A program made the position numbers and the translations under genes. Shown here piece by piece: positions 54,281 through 63,447 of a DNA stretch of 64,000 bases (positions are counted from its first letter, which is position 1; the number at the start of each line of letters is the position of its first letter). The notes below the pieces were generated by a model, which was given only the letters and a program-made list of their open reading frames with translations, was not told the DNA's origin and did no database searches. Origin of the DNA: Stenotrophomonas sp. WZN-1 (GTDB lineage: Bacteria; Pseudomonadota; Gammaproteobacteria; Xanthomonadales; Xanthomonadaceae); NCBI RefSeq assembly GCF_002192255.1, contig NZ_CP021768.1, positions 700,001 through 764,000 on the forward strand. Direction: 5' to 3'.

Positions 54281-55108
54281 TCAGCCGTGCAGCAGCTTCA
54301 ACACCGACGTGGTCGGCTTGGCCAGGTTCAACGTGTAGAAGTGCAGGCCCGGCGCGCCGCCCTCGATCAGGCGCTGGCACAGTCTGGCCACCACTTCGGT
54401 ACCGAACGCCCGCACCGATTCGGCATCATCGCCATAGGCCTGCATCCTGCGGCTGATCCAGCGCGGGATTTCAGCACCGCACTGTTCGGAGAAGCGGCGC
54501 AGCTGGCTGAAGTTGGCGATCGGCATGATGCCGGGCGTGATCGGTACCTGCACGCCGAGCCGGCGCACGGCATCGACGAAGTGAAAGTACGCATCCGGGT
54601 TGTAGAAATACTGGGTGATCGCCGCGTCGGCGCCGGCATCGATCTTGGCCTTGAAGTGCTTGAGGTCGGCCAGTGCATCGGAGGCCTGTGGATGGGTCTC
54701 CGGGTAGGCACCGACTTCGATGCGGAAGGCGTCGCCGTGTTCGGCGCGGATGAAGTCGATCAGCTCGGCGGCGTAGCGCATGTCGCCGGGGAACCCCATG
54801 CCGGAGGGCAGGTCGCCGCGCAGCGCGACCAGGCGATGGCAACCGATGGCGCGGTACAGCTTGAGCAGTTCGCGGATTTCCTGGCGGGTGCCGCCGACGC
54901 AGGACAGGTGCGGTGCAGCCTCGAAGCCATGGTGCTGGTTGAGGTGGCGCACGGTCTCGGAGGTATAGCTCAGGGTCGAGCCACCGGCGCCGAAGGTACA
55001 GGAGACGTACTCGGGGCCGTAGCCCTTCAGCCTGGCCGCGGCGCGGTCCAGCTGGCTGCGCTGTTCGTCGGTCTTGGGCGGGTAGAACTCGAAGCTGATG
55101 GCAGTCAT
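54281..55108 (-). CDS. metF: 5,10-methylenetetrahydrofolate reductase
   Basis: Reduces methylene-THF (made by GlyA) to methyl-THF for methionine synthesis; FAD enzyme. 275 aa TIM barrel. MTAISFEFYPPKTDEQ with the catalytic Glu, YVSCTFGAGGSTL, HLSCVGGTRQEI, LVALRGDLPSG, ADAAITQYFYNPD and PGLHFYTLN. Standard proteobacterial length without a regulatory domain. Confidence 0.96.
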   Translation of the reverse strand: MTAISFEFYPPKTDEQRSQLDRAAARLKGYGPEYVSCTFGAGGSTLSYTSETVRHLNQHHGFEAAPHLSCVGGTRQEIRELLKLYRAIGCHRLVALRGDLPSGMGFPGDMRYAAELIDFIRAEHGDAFRIEVGAYPETHPQASDALADLKHFKAKIDAGADAAITQYFYNPDAYFHFVDAVRRLGVQVPITPGIMPIANFSQLRRFSEQCGAEIPRWISRRMQAYGDDAESVRAFGTEVVARLCQRLIEGGAPGLHFYTLNLAKPTTSVLKLLHG

Positions 55109-55137
55109 GGCACGGGCGGCGGCGGCGGGTGCGGATC

Positions 55138-55170
55138 AGTATATCGCTTCATCAAGATGGATGTTGTCAA
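55138..55170 (-). promoter_or_regulatory. Possible metF promoter
   Basis: On the minus strand a perfect TTGACA (55170-55165) is followed by GATATACT (55145-55138). The spacing of 19-21 nt to a -10 is longer than ideal, so this is tentative. The leader is too short for a SAM or SAH riboswitch. Confidence 0.35.
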
Positions 55171-55311
55171 TTTATGCGGGTGTGCACCGTCCGTCGCCTG
55201 CGACCGTTCGCCCGGGCCTCCGGCCGCTGCTCCGGAATCGCAACCTGGCCGTCGTAGCCGGGCGCACGCTGATCCCATCCCGGCACCACCCACCCGATGA
55301 AGGAGCACACG

Positions 55312-56238
55312 ATGAAGATCTTCCTGGCACTCTGGTACGCGATGAAGGCCCTGGCCCGGCTGGCGATGATCGGCATGGCGATGGCCGTGCTCGGCTCCGG
55401 TTCCGCGCATGCCGCCACCGGCTCGACCGCTGGCAGGGTGCAGGTCGAGGTGGTCGGCAAGGGCCGACCGCTGCTGATGATCCCCGGCCTCAACAGCAGC
55501 GCCGAGGTCTGGCGCGAGACCTGCCAGGCCCTGAAGGATGTGCAGTGCCACCTGGTGCAGCTGCCGGGCTTTGCCGGCGCGGCAGCGGCCGAACCGCGCC
55601 CGGTCGAATTCCTGCCGGCGATGCGCGGGCAGCTGCTGGCCTACCTGCATGACCAGCACCTGGGGCCGGTGGTGGTGATCGGCCACAGCCTGGGCGGTCT
55701 GCTGGGCCTGCAGATGGCGCAGGCCGAGCCGAAGACGGTCAGCGCGCTGGTGGTGGTCGACGCCCTGCCATTCCTGCCGGCTGCGCGTGACCCGAAGGCC
55801 ACCGCTGACAGCGCGCGGCCGATGGCCGACCAGCTGCGCAAGGGCATGCTGGCCGCCGACGCCGCGCAGTGGCAGGCGCAGTTGAAGGCGGGCCTGCCGG
55901 GCATGACCCGCGATCCGCAGCGCCAGGCTGAACTGGGCCGCTGGGGCGAAGGCAGTGACCGCCAGACCACGGCCGATGCCATGCATGCGGTGATGACCAC
56001 CGACCTGCGCGATAGCATCGCTTCGATCACCGCGCCGACGCTGGTGCTCGGCAGCTGGGCCGGCTACCAGCCGATGGGCGGCACCGAAGACGGCACCCGG
56101 GCGGTATTCCAGGCCCAGTACGCGAAACTGCAGAGCGTGCAGATCGCGATGAGCGCGCAGGGTTTCCACTTCCTGATGTGGGATGATCCGCGCTGGTTGC
56201 TGGAACAGGTGCAGCGTTTCCTCGCCGCGCATCCCTGA
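55312..56238 (+). CDS. Secreted alpha/beta hydrolase
   Basis: 308 aa. Signal peptide (about 1-34, ending GSAHA). Alpha/beta-hydrolase fold with the oxyanion region LLMIPGLNSSAEVW, nucleophile elbow GHSLGG (Ser126), an Asp in LVVVDALPFL and a C-terminal His in GFHFLMWDDP. The ATG at 55312 has AAGGAG 6 nt upstream; an ATG 5 codons earlier overlaps that site. Substrate unknown. The histidine kinase gene follows after 36 bp, probably in the same operon. Confidence 0.87.
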   Translation: MKIFLALWYAMKALARLAMIGMAMAVLGSGSAHAATGSTAGRVQVEVVGKGRPLLMIPGLNSSAEVWRETCQALKDVQCHLVQLPGFAGAAAAEPRPVEFLPAMRGQLLAYLHDQHLGPVVVIGHSLGGLLGLQMAQAEPKTVSALVVVDALPFLPAARDPKATADSARPMADQLRKGMLAADAAQWQAQLKAGLPGMTRDPQRQAELGRWGEGSDRQTTADAMHAVMTTDLRDSIASITAPTLVLGSWAGYQPMGGTEDGTRAVFQAQYAKLQSVQIAMSAQGFHFLMWDDPRWLLEQVQRFLAAHP

Positions 56239-56274
56239 CCCTTGTCCGCCCTCCTGCCACCACCGAGAGCCCGC

Positions 56275-57324
56275 ATGGATGCCACCACGCCTTCCCGCCG
56301 TTTCTGGACGCTCAACGCGCTGGCATGGGCCGGTTATGCGATGTACGGGCTGTGGGTGGGAATGCGGATCGGTGGCGGCGTGGTGTTCAGCGGCATCGTG
56401 CTGATCACCGTCAGCGTGGCGGTCTCACTCTGGTTGTGCAGCGGCGCATTGCGTTCGGTTGCACTGCGCCAGCGCTGGTGGGAGGGGAGCCTGGGCCGCC
56501 TGGTGCTGAAACTGGCCGCCGGCGTGGTGGTCGGGGCCAGCGTCGCACAGGCGGTAACGGCTGCGCTACTGCTGCCGGCACTGGCGCTGGGCTGGGTGCA
56601 GCTGCCTGGCGGCCATGCCGATTACCAGTGGTCTTCGGTGTTGGTGTATTGGATGAACACCGCGCTGTTCCTGCTGATGTGGACCGGTTTGTGGGCGGGC
56701 CTGCACGGCCTGCGGCGGGCGCGCCACAGTGAGCTGGCCCGGCTGCGCGCCGAGGCCGAACGCAGCGCCCTGGAGCGCGATGCGCTGCGTGCGCGGCTCA
56801 ACCCGCACTTCATGTTCAATGCGCTGAACAACCTGCGTGCGCTGATCCTGGAAGACCCGGAACGGGCCCGCGACATGGTCACCCGCTTGTCGCGCACGCT
56901 GCGCCAGGCGCTGGCGCACAGCCGCAGCGAGCAGGTCACGCTGGCCGAGGAACTGGTGGTGGTCGACGATTACCTGGCCATCGAGGCGGTCCATTTCGAA
57001 CAGCGCCTGCAGGTGCGCCGGCAGATCGATGCCGATGCCACGCAGGCGCAGCTGCCGGCGATGGCGTTGCAGTTGCTGGTGGAGAACGCGATCAAGCACG
57101 GTATCGCCAGTCGCCCCGGCGGCGGCGAGGTACAGATCCGCGCCAGGCTGGACAATGATGTGCTGCGCCTGCAGGTGGACAATCCACTTGCAACCGGCAG
57201 CGAACCCGCCCATGGCCATGGCGTCGGCCTGGCCTACCTGCGTGCGCAGCTGGGCACGCGTGGCCGATTGGTGCTGCAGCCGGTCGGTGACCGCATGCAG
57301 GCCCTGCTGGAGATTCCGCAATGA
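56275..57324 (+). CDS. LytS/YehU-type sensor histidine kinase
   Basis: 349 aa. Four membrane helices (about 10-30, 38-57, 78-105, 122-145), a short coiled linker, then a His_kinase domain with the phospho-acceptor H178 in LNPHFMFNALNNLRALI and a compact ATPase LLVENAIKHGI plus GHGVGLAYLRAQL. Overlaps the LytTR regulator by 4 bp, so the pair is co-translated. Signal unknown. Confidence 0.9.
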   Translation: MDATTPSRRFWTLNALAWAGYAMYGLWVGMRIGGGVVFSGIVLITVSVAVSLWLCSGALRSVALRQRWWEGSLGRLVLKLAAGVVVGASVAQAVTAALLLPALALGWVQLPGGHADYQWSSVLVYWMNTALFLLMWTGLWAGLHGLRRARHSELARLRAEAERSALERDALRARLNPHFMFNALNNLRALILEDPERARDMVTRLSRTLRQALAHSRSEQVTLAEELVVVDDYLAIEAVHFEQRLQVRRQIDADATQAQLPAMALQLLVENAIKHGIASRPGGGEVQIRARLDNDVLRLQVDNPLATGSEPAHGHGVGLAYLRAQLGTRGRLVLQPVGDRMQALLEIPQ

Positions 57325-58052
57325 GTGGCATGCTGCGCGTGTTGATCGTCGATGACGCACGGCTGGCGCGGCAGGAGCTGCGCACGCTGTTGTCGGTGCT
57401 GCCGTGGGTGCAGTGCGTGGGCGAGGCCGATGATGTACCGGCCGCACGCGAGGCGATCGCCACGCTGGCACCGGACCTGGTGCTGCTGGATGTGCAGATG
57501 CCCTCCGGCAGCGGTTTTGACGTGCTGGACGGCCTGGAGACGGTGCCGGCCGTGGTCTTCGTCACCGCCTACGACACCTACGCGGTGCGCGCGTTCCAGG
57601 CCAACGCGCTGGACTACCTGGTGAAGCCGGTGGAGGCGCCGCGGCTGCTGGAAGCGCTCGAGCGGGCGCGCCAGCGCGAGGCGGTGGCGGCCGACGTGCC
57701 GGAGTCGCGCGGCACGCTGGGCGCGCAGGACCAGGTGTTCGTGCGCGAGGGCGAACGCTGCTGGTTCGTGGCGGTCGCCGAGATCCGCCGGCTGGTGGTG
57801 GATGGCAACTACACGCGGCTGTGGTTCCGCGACCAGAACGCGCTGCTGACCCGCAGCCTGAGCGCGCTGGAAGCACGCCTGCCCCCCGAGCTGTTCTTCC
57901 GTGCCAACCGCAACACCCTGGTCAACCTGCACCGCATCCGTGGCGTGACGCCCAGCATTGGTGATGGCTATGACCTGGCGCTGGATGACGGCAGCGAGGT
58001 GGAAGTGTCGCGGCGGCAGGCGCGTGAACTGCGCGAGCGGATGGCGTTGTAG
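57321..58052 (+). CDS. LytTR-family response regulator
   Basis: 243 aa. Receiver domain (about 1-120) with D11, D12 and phospho-acceptor D57 (LLDVQMPSGSG) and K at VKP. LytTR DNA-binding domain (about 140-240) with VAEIRRLVVDGNYTRLW, RSLSALEARLP and FFRANRNTLVNLHRI. Partner of the kinase just upstream. LytTR regulators bind paired short repeats near promoters of surface, biofilm or competence genes; the targets are not evident here. Confidence 0.93.
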   Translation: MSGMLRVLIVDDARLARQELRTLLSVLPWVQCVGEADDVPAAREAIATLAPDLVLLDVQMPSGSGFDVLDGLETVPAVVFVTAYDTYAVRAFQANALDYLVKPVEAPRLLEALERARQREAVAADVPESRGTLGAQDQVFVREGERCWFVAVAEIRRLVVDGNYTRLWFRDQNALLTRSLSALEARLPPELFFRANRNTLVNLHRIRGVTPSIGDGYDLALDDGSEVEVSRRQARELRERMAL

Positions 58053-58058
58053 CTGCCG

Positions 58059-59576
58059 CTATAGCTCGGCACTGACCGGGCTGATGAGGAAGCCCCACAG
58101 CAGGCGCGCCATCACTGCCGGTGAGCGTGCCTGTGCGCGGGCGTAGGCGAGCAGTGCATCCAGCCGCGAGCGGTCGTAGAGATGGCCGGCCAGCAGCACC
58201 GCATGCACGCGGCGGGTATTGGCGGTGTCGTGCAGCGGGTTGCCATCGAGCAGCACCAGATCGGCCACCTTGCCGACCTCGACGCTGCCATGCGATGCCT
58301 GCAGCTGCAGATGGCGCGCGGCCTGCAACGTGGCTGCGCGCAGCACGTCGGCCTGGCTCAGGCCGGCTTGCCGCAGCCACTGCAGTTCATCGTGGTAGCG
58401 GAAGCCGCCCAGGCCCGTATCGGTGCCGACCAGCACGGTGACGCCGGCGCGATGCGCGGCACCGGTCAGCGCCAGCCCGTGCTCGAAGTAGGCTTTCAGT
58501 GCGTCTTCGCCGCGCAGGCCGGGGTAGCGTGCCACGGTGGCCTGCAGGTCATCACGCCACGCCCAGCGTGAGAGTGGATCCAGATAGGCCAGGCGCGGAT
58601 CGTCGATGAAGGCGGGGTCGCGTGCGCGCGCGTCTTCCTCGCGGGTGACGTGCGTCGGCACGAACGCGGCACCGCTGGCCTGCATTCCGCCGAACGCCTC
58701 GTTGCAGAGCGCGGGCTGGTAGCCGCCGACCATGCGTTCGGCCAGCGTGGTTGGATCCTCGCTGTCGAGCGTGCCACCGCGCCACGCCGCCGCGTTGTCG
58801 AAGCAGTGGCGCACAAACAGATGGGCATGCTCGAAGCTGCGCTGGCCCGCCTGCACGGCGGCTTCCAGAGGCACGACCCTGGGCAGGTGGCCGACCAACG
58901 GACGGCGCAGCTGCTGCGCCTCGGTGGCCAGCCGCTGGTAGGTATCCGCACGCAGCCGGTTGTAGACCTTCAACGCATCAACACCGCGCGCGCTGTACGT
59001 GCGTGCACGCGCAGCGGCTGCCTCCGGCGCGAGTGACGGATCTTCGAAGTAGAAACTGGCGATCTGCACGAAGCGCGGTGCAACCTGCTGCCCTGCAATG
59101 GCCTGTGCGGTCCAGCGGCGCTTGTCGGCCACGCAGGCGATCAGCGGGTCGGTGGCCTTCGGGCAGTCCATCATGTCGCGGATGCCGGTGATGCCGTTGG
59201 CCAGCATCAGCGGGAACTGCAGCTGCGGCGACACCTGCAGTGCATGGGTGTGCATGTCCCAGAAGCCGGGCAGCAGCCAGCGGCCACCGGCATCAAGAAC
59301 CGGCATTGTTGTGTCCCGTGGCACATCGCCAATGGCGGTGATCGTGCCATTGCGCACTGTCACCGTGGTCGGTTCACTGACGTGGCCGCGCACGACATCC
59401 ACCACGCGGGCATTGACGATCACGCGGCTGGTGCCCGGCTCGGGCAACGGCGGTGCCGACAGCGGCCAGAGCAGAGCGGCGGCGAACAGCAATGGCGGCG
59501 CCAGCAGCAGGATGGCCAGGGCGATCGGCCATCGCCGACGGTGGGCGGAACGGGGCAACGCGCGTGCTGCATCCAT
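58059..59576 (-). CDS. Membrane-anchored amidohydrolase-family protein
   Basis: 505 aa. An N-terminal membrane segment (about 17-42, IALAILLLAPPLLFAAALLWPL) or uncleaved signal, then a metal-dependent amidohydrolase: small beta domain VRNGTITAIGDVP, the metal motif MHTH (109-111), HLPRVVPLEAAVQAG, GTDTGLGGF and the C-terminal GSVEVGKVADLVLLDGNPL. Convergent with the LytTR gene (6-bp gap). Substrate (imidazolone, dipeptide or hydantoin type) cannot be told. Confidence 0.88.
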   Translation of the reverse strand: MDAARALPRSAHRRRWPIALAILLLAPPLLFAAALLWPLSAPPLPEPGTSRVIVNARVVDVVRGHVSEPTTVTVRNGTITAIGDVPRDTTMPVLDAGGRWLLPGFWDMHTHALQVSPQLQFPLMLANGITGIRDMMDCPKATDPLIACVADKRRWTAQAIAGQQVAPRFVQIASFYFEDPSLAPEAAAARARTYSARGVDALKVYNRLRADTYQRLATEAQQLRRPLVGHLPRVVPLEAAVQAGQRSFEHAHLFVRHCFDNAAAWRGGTLDSEDPTTLAERMVGGYQPALCNEAFGGMQASGAAFVPTHVTREEDARARDPAFIDDPRLAYLDPLSRWAWRDDLQATVARYPGLRGEDALKAYFEHGLALTGAAHRAGVTVLVGTDTGLGGFRYHDELQWLRQAGLSQADVLRAATLQAARHLQLQASHGSVEVGKVADLVLLDGNPLHDTANTRRVHAVLLAGHLYDRSRLDALLAYARAQARSPAVMARLLWGFLISPVSAEL

Positions 59577-59712
59577 GAGCCGGCGATCCTTGCGTTGGGT
59601 CGCCCGCAGAATGCTGCAAGCCGGACGGGGGCGCCAGTGACCATCGGCATCGGACCCTGCCTGCCTCCGGGGCGGTTACCCTGTGCGGTGGAACTCCTGA
59701 CCACGCCATGCC

Positions 59713-60270
59713 ATGTCCATCGTCCTCACCGATTTCGCCCGTCCCCGCCTGTTCCCGCGCGTGCCGCGCGGCAACACCATCCAGGACTGCACTGCCGAGC
59801 AGTTCGAGGCACACCTCAATGCGCACGCGCCGCTGAAGGTGCTCGACGGCTATGCGCCGTTCTGCAAATTGTTCGTCTACGAGAACTGGACCAGCACGCG
59901 CTGCCTGACGGTGCCGGTCACCGAGGCCAACCGCCACCTGTTGCGCAGCGCTTACGAGGCGCGCAACCGCGAAGAGCTGCCGGTGCTGGTGCGCTGGTTC
60001 GAGGGCGTGGAATCGCCGCGTGCGAACTACCTGGTGGTGATCCTGTACAGCGCCGGGCAGCTGGCGAAGGAAGGCTCACCGATCGAGGCCGACTGGGGCA
60101 TCGTCGGCTGCATCTATACCGCAGAACCGGAAGAAGTGCCGATGGCGCCGATTACCATGATGCGCAATGCGCTGGGCGTGGAGGAGGGCGGTTCCGGCGT
60201 GCCACTGGACCGGGAGGCCTACCAGCGCGCGGTGGCGTTCTGGGAGAACAACGCCAACTGGCGGCCGTGA
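59713..60270 (+). CDS. DUF3228 family protein
   Basis: 185 aa. Matches DUF3228 by FARPRLFPRVPRGNTIQDC, GYAPFCKLFVYENWTSTRC and the C-terminal WGIVGCIYTAEPEEVPMAP followed by TMMRNALGVEEGG. Soluble, no signal peptide. Function of the family is unknown. Confidence 0.85.
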   Translation: MSIVLTDFARPRLFPRVPRGNTIQDCTAEQFEAHLNAHAPLKVLDGYAPFCKLFVYENWTSTRCLTVPVTEANRHLLRSAYEARNREELPVLVRWFEGVESPRANYLVVILYSAGQLAKEGSPIEADWGIVGCIYTAEPEEVPMAPITMMRNALGVEEGGSGVPLDREAYQRAVAFWENNANWRP

Positions 60271-60338
60271 TCCAACAGTGTGAACGTGCCGGTTGCGCAC
60301 CGCGCTACCATGGCAGCACAACGATGCACGGAGCGCGG

Positions 60339-60971
60339 ATGATGCTGGGACGGGTGATGCGATGGAGTGCACTGCTGGTGGTGCTGCTTGCCGGCGGTGG
60401 GTGCTCGCCGGGGTACGATGCCGGCGCCGCCTGTGGGAGCCTGGCCGAGCTGGCGCCGGTCCGCGATGCCGGTGTCGAGCAGTTGCGGGCCTCGCAGGAC
60501 GGTGGACGCTGCACCTTCCGCGCGCAGGGGCGCGATGCGGCAGCGTTGCAGCGCCAGCAGCGCATGCTGGATGCCCTCTCCGTCATCGCGTGTGGCCAGC
60601 CTGCGCAGGTACGGCAGGTCGCGGGCGCGGCGGGGTTCGAACTGCAGATGCCGCCGCGTTGCCCGCTCTCGGCCCGCAGCTCGCTGTTCATCCAGGACGA
60701 CCCACGCTGGACGCTTGATCGTCCGTCGATGCCGGATTACCCGGCGGCCGCGCATGCCGACAAGCAGGAAGGTACTGTTCACCTGCGCCTTCTGTTGGAC
60801 GACGAGGGGCGCGTCAAGGCGGCCATCGTGGCCACGTCCAGCGGCCACCCGTTGCTTGATGAAGCGGCGGGCAAGGGCGCGTTGAGATGGCGATCGAAGC
60901 GGGAGTGGTGGGCGTTCAGCACCACGCGCATGAGCCTGGTGCGGACGACGGTGGCGTTCGCCGCCAACTAG
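60339..60971 (+). CDS. TonB-C-domain envelope protein, possible lipoprotein
   Basis: 210 aa. N-terminal signal (LGRVMRWSALLVVLLAGGGC). The Cys could be lipidated, but the -3 residue is Gly and not Leu, so the lipobox is not standard. The C-terminal 75 residues have the TonB_C pattern: RPSMPDYPAAAHADKQEGTV, LRLLLDDEGRVKAAIVATSSGHPLLDEAA and ALRWRSKREW. No Pro-rich spacer or ExbB/ExbD genes are adjacent. ATG at 60339 follows GGAG; starts at 60324 and 60342 are alternatives. Function unclear. Confidence 0.7.
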   Translation: MMLGRVMRWSALLVVLLAGGGCSPGYDAGAACGSLAELAPVRDAGVEQLRASQDGGRCTFRAQGRDAAALQRQQRMLDALSVIACGQPAQVRQVAGAAGFELQMPPRCPLSARSSLFIQDDPRWTLDRPSMPDYPAAAHADKQEGTVHLRLLLDDEGRVKAAIVATSSGHPLLDEAAGKGALRWRSKREWWAFSTTRMSLVRTTVAFAAN

Positions 60972-61471
60972 CTGCCAGGCGACGCCGTCAGCGCTGTCCA
61001 TTCCCACCACGGGTAGTGGTACTCGCGGTCGATGGCCCGCCAATGCTGGCCGCACTGTTCGCAGGTAACGATGTGGCAATCACCCCAGCCGCCCTCGGCC
61101 TCCTCCACGGAGAGTAACCGTACCTGCCCCTGTTCGAGCAGGCGACGGGGATCAAAGAACGGGTAGCCGGGATTGAGCGCGCACAGGCAACCCTCGCGCG
61201 CGCGCCAGTAATACAGCCGCTGCAGCGCCGCCGTGAGGTGTGCCTGGTTGCTGATCAGCATGCCGCCGAGCGCGACGCCTTGGCAGCGCTGTTCAATCAT
61301 TTCCGAGTATGCGGCCAATGCATCCAGCAAAGGCGCGCTGAACAGCCGTGCGACCGTGCGTGCGGCATCGGTGATGCGCGTGCCGTCGCGCGAGAGCAGA
61401 TCCTGCAGCAGCACGTCGGCCTGTGCATCGTCGAGCCGGGATATCGGCGCTGCAGACCACGGCCAGCGCAT
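60968..61471 (-). CDS. Hypothetical protein with a C-terminal CxxC motif
   Basis: 167 aa, no signal peptide. Mostly helical N-terminal part (DDAQADVLLQDLLSRDG; QAHLTAALQRLYYWRAR) and a C-terminal metal-site-like HIVTCEQCGQHWRAIDREYHYPWW with Cys-x-x-Cys and several His. The start codon shares its A with the ybaK stop (TGATG), so translation is coupled to ybaK. No family recognised. Confidence 0.65.
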   Translation of the reverse strand: MRWPWSAAPISRLDDAQADVLLQDLLSRDGTRITDAARTVARLFSAPLLDALAAYSEMIEQRCQGVALGGMLISNQAHLTAALQRLYYWRAREGCLCALNPGYPFFDPRRLLEQGQVRLLSVEEAEGGWGDCHIVTCEQCGQHWRAIDREYHYPWWEWTALTASPGS

Positions 61472-61944
61472 CAGCGCGCCTTGCCGATGGCAGCGTAGTG
61501 GCCGGCAGTCAGCCGCAGCAGGTCGGCCGGTGCCAGTTCCACCTCCAGGCCACGGCGCCCGGCGCTGACATGCAGCGCCGGCAGCGCTTCTGCGCTGGCG
61601 TCCAGGAAGGTACGCAGGCGCTTCTTCTGCCCGAGCGGGCTGATGCCACCGACCAGGTAGCCGGTCGCGCGCTGTGCGGCATCGGCGGCGGCCATCTCGC
61701 ACTTCTTGCAGCCGGCGGCTTCGGCCAGCGCCTTCAGGTCGAGCTGACCGGCGACCGGCACGATCGCCACCAGCAGTTCGTGTGCTTCAGTGCTGGCCAG
61801 CAGGGTCTTGAACACCTGGGCCGGGTCGAGGCCGAGCTTGTCGACGGCTTCGCCGCCGTACGATTCGGCGTGGGCGTCGTGCACGTAGCTGCGCACGGTG
61901 TGGACGATCTTCTCGCGCTTGAGCAGGTTGATGGCCGGGGTCAT
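61471..61944 (-). CDS. ybaK: Cys-tRNA(Pro)/Cys-tRNA(Cys) deacylase YbaK
   Basis: Trans-editing hydrolase that clears mischarged Cys-tRNA(Pro). 157 aa. MTPAINLLKREKIVHTVRSY, VFKTLLASTEAHELLVAIVP, LAEAAGCKKCEMAAADAA, ATGYLVGGISPLGQKKRLRTFLD with the family Lys/Gly-Ile-Ser-Pro motif, and ALHVSAGRRGLEVELAP. Followed by the coupled hypothetical gene. Confidence 0.93.
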   Translation of the reverse strand: MTPAINLLKREKIVHTVRSYVHDAHAESYGGEAVDKLGLDPAQVFKTLLASTEAHELLVAIVPVAGQLDLKALAEAAGCKKCEMAAADAAQRATGYLVGGISPLGQKKRLRTFLDASAEALPALHVSAGRRGLEVELAPADLLRLTAGHYAAIGKAR

Positions 61945-62005
61945 GGGCGCATCCTAGCGCGGGGCAACGGTATTGCCTTGACCGAAACTCGCGCATCAAC
62001 GCAGA

Positions 62006-62027
62006 ACGGGCGCCCGAAGGCACCCGT
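62006..62027 (-). terminator. Hairpin after the effector gene
   Basis: On the minus strand ACGGGTGCC-TTCG-GGCGCCCGT, a 9-bp stem with one mismatch and a stable UUCG tetraloop, 27 nt past the effector stop; no T run. Confidence 0.45.
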
Positions 62028-62053
62028 CCCGGCTGCGATATCGGCATCCAGGA

Positions 62054-63397
62054 TCAGCGCGACATCGACTGCTGCGCCTGTATCTGTTCCTGGGTCTGCC
62101 GCTGCGACAGTTCGTTGTCCAGCGCCTGGCTCTGCCGCGTGCTGTCGTGCAGCGTGTGGTTCACCGCCTGCGACAGATCGACGTAAGTGCGGTGCATGGC
62201 GGGATCGCCGAGCTGGCCCTGCACTGCGAACACACCCTGGTTGTCCGGCCGCGCCAGCACGGTATCGACCTGGCTCATGCCGGCCAGCTTGGACTCGTAA
62301 GCCACTTGGCCTGCGGCGTTCTCGAGCTGGCTGCGGTCTTTGAACAGCGGCGACAGGCCGCCCTGGCGGCGCTGTTCTTCCAGCGTTTCCAGCTTCTCCA
62401 CGACCTGCTGGTAGCGTGGGTTGTCGGCGTGGCCCGGGGTGGCCATGGTCGGTTCGGTAGCCGGCTGTTGCTGTTGCGCGATGGCCTTGTCGAGCGCACC
62501 CAGCGTGGTGGCGCCGACCTTGCCATCGACGGTGAGCTGGTGCTCACGCTGGAACTGCTTGACCGCTTCCAGGGTGCCGGGCCCGAAATCGCTGTCGGCC
62601 ACCAGCGGTTTGCCGTCCTTGCCCAGATAGCCCAGGTCGGCCAGCTTCTGCTGCATCGCCTGTACCTCATCGCCCCTGGCGCCGCTGACCAGTACGCCGT
62701 TGCCGCCGGGCGCACTGGGCGACCCGTGCGAGGGAGCATGAGTGGGGGTGATGCCCAGCTGGGTCATGGCCCGGTCGAAGCGCTCATCGCGGCTGGTCAC
62801 CGCGGCCGGCGACTGGATGCCGTACTTGGTGGCATCGACGAAGTTCTGCACGTCGCCACGGGTCGGCGGATTGCCGGCCTGGACGGTACCGCCCTGCAGC
62901 TTTTCCGCGTTGCCGGCCAGATAGTTGATGAACTGCGGGCCCATGCTGCCGAACTGGTTGTCATAGTCGGCCATGGCCAGCTGCAGTTCGGGGTTGGCCG
63001 CGATGGCATCGGCAGCGGCCGGGTTGGTGGCACGCACCTTGGCGATGGCTTCATCGACGCGCCCGATGGCGCTGTCCAGCTTGTCGTTGGTGAGCTGGTC
63101 CATCTTCGCCTGCGGAATGGCCTGCAACTTGGCGTCAAGCGCGGCCAGCTGCTGGGTGCTCAATCCGCCCTGCTGGGACAGCAGTTCGATGTCAGCGGCA
63201 GTGAAACCGTTGTCGCGCAGGAAGCGCCTGGCCTGCGGATTGCCGCCGACATCGAACTGCACCAGCCCGAACGAGTAGGTGCTGGCGCCTTTCTGCGCGT
63301 AGGAGAAGTGGTCCAGGTGGCGGGTGTTGCCGCCCAGCTCCGTGTTGAGGAACAGCGTGGACAGCTGTTCGCGGGTAAGGGTGGAATCCGTTGCCAT
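62054..63397 (-). CDS. Probable type IV secretion antibacterial effector (X-Tfe): muramidase-like N-terminus, PG-binding domain, XVIPCD-like C-terminus
   Basis: 447 aa, no signal peptide. The N-terminal part (about 1-190) has TELGGNTRHLDHF and STYSFGLVQFDVGG, reminiscent of lysozyme-fold hydrolases (candidate Glu20). A peptidoglycan_binding_1 domain follows (about 236-302: RGDEVQAMQQKLADLGYLG, FGPGTLEAVKQFQREHQL). The C-terminal 120 residues (NPRYQQVVEKLETL, GMSQVDTVLARPDNQGVFAVQG, YVDLSQAVNHTL, ending Gln-rich) fit the XVIPCD signal that recruits effectors to VirD4 of the Xanthomonadaceae killing T4SS. ATG at 63397 has AAGGA 8 nt upstream; the ATG at 63403 is too close to it. An LprI-like gene precedes it by 50 bp. 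Confidence 0.8.
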   Translation of the reverse strand: MATDSTLTREQLSTLFLNTELGGNTRHLDHFSYAQKGASTYSFGLVQFDVGGNPQARRFLRDNGFTAADIELLSQQGGLSTQQLAALDAKLQAIPQAKMDQLTNDKLDSAIGRVDEAIAKVRATNPAAADAIAANPELQLAMADYDNQFGSMGPQFINYLAGNAEKLQGGTVQAGNPPTRGDVQNFVDATKYGIQSPAAVTSRDERFDRAMTQLGITPTHAPSHGSPSAPGGNGVLVSGARGDEVQAMQQKLADLGYLGKDGKPLVADSDFGPGTLEAVKQFQREHQLTVDGKVGATTLGALDKAIAQQQQPATEPTMATPGHADNPRYQQVVEKLETLEEQRRQGGLSPLFKDRSQLENAAGQVAYESKLAGMSQVDTVLARPDNQGVFAVQGQLGDPAMHRTYVDLSQAVNHTLHDSTRQSQALDNELSQRQTQEQIQAQQSMSR

Positions 63398-63447
63398 GGT
63401 CATCGTCCTTCAATGAGGGAAAAAGCGCCGGGCGCGCCCAGCGGATG

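Noticed and set aside
55109..55200. SAM or SAH riboswitch before metF
   Set aside because: If the TTGACA/TATACT pair is used the leader is under 30 nt, and no conserved riboswitch blocks are readable.
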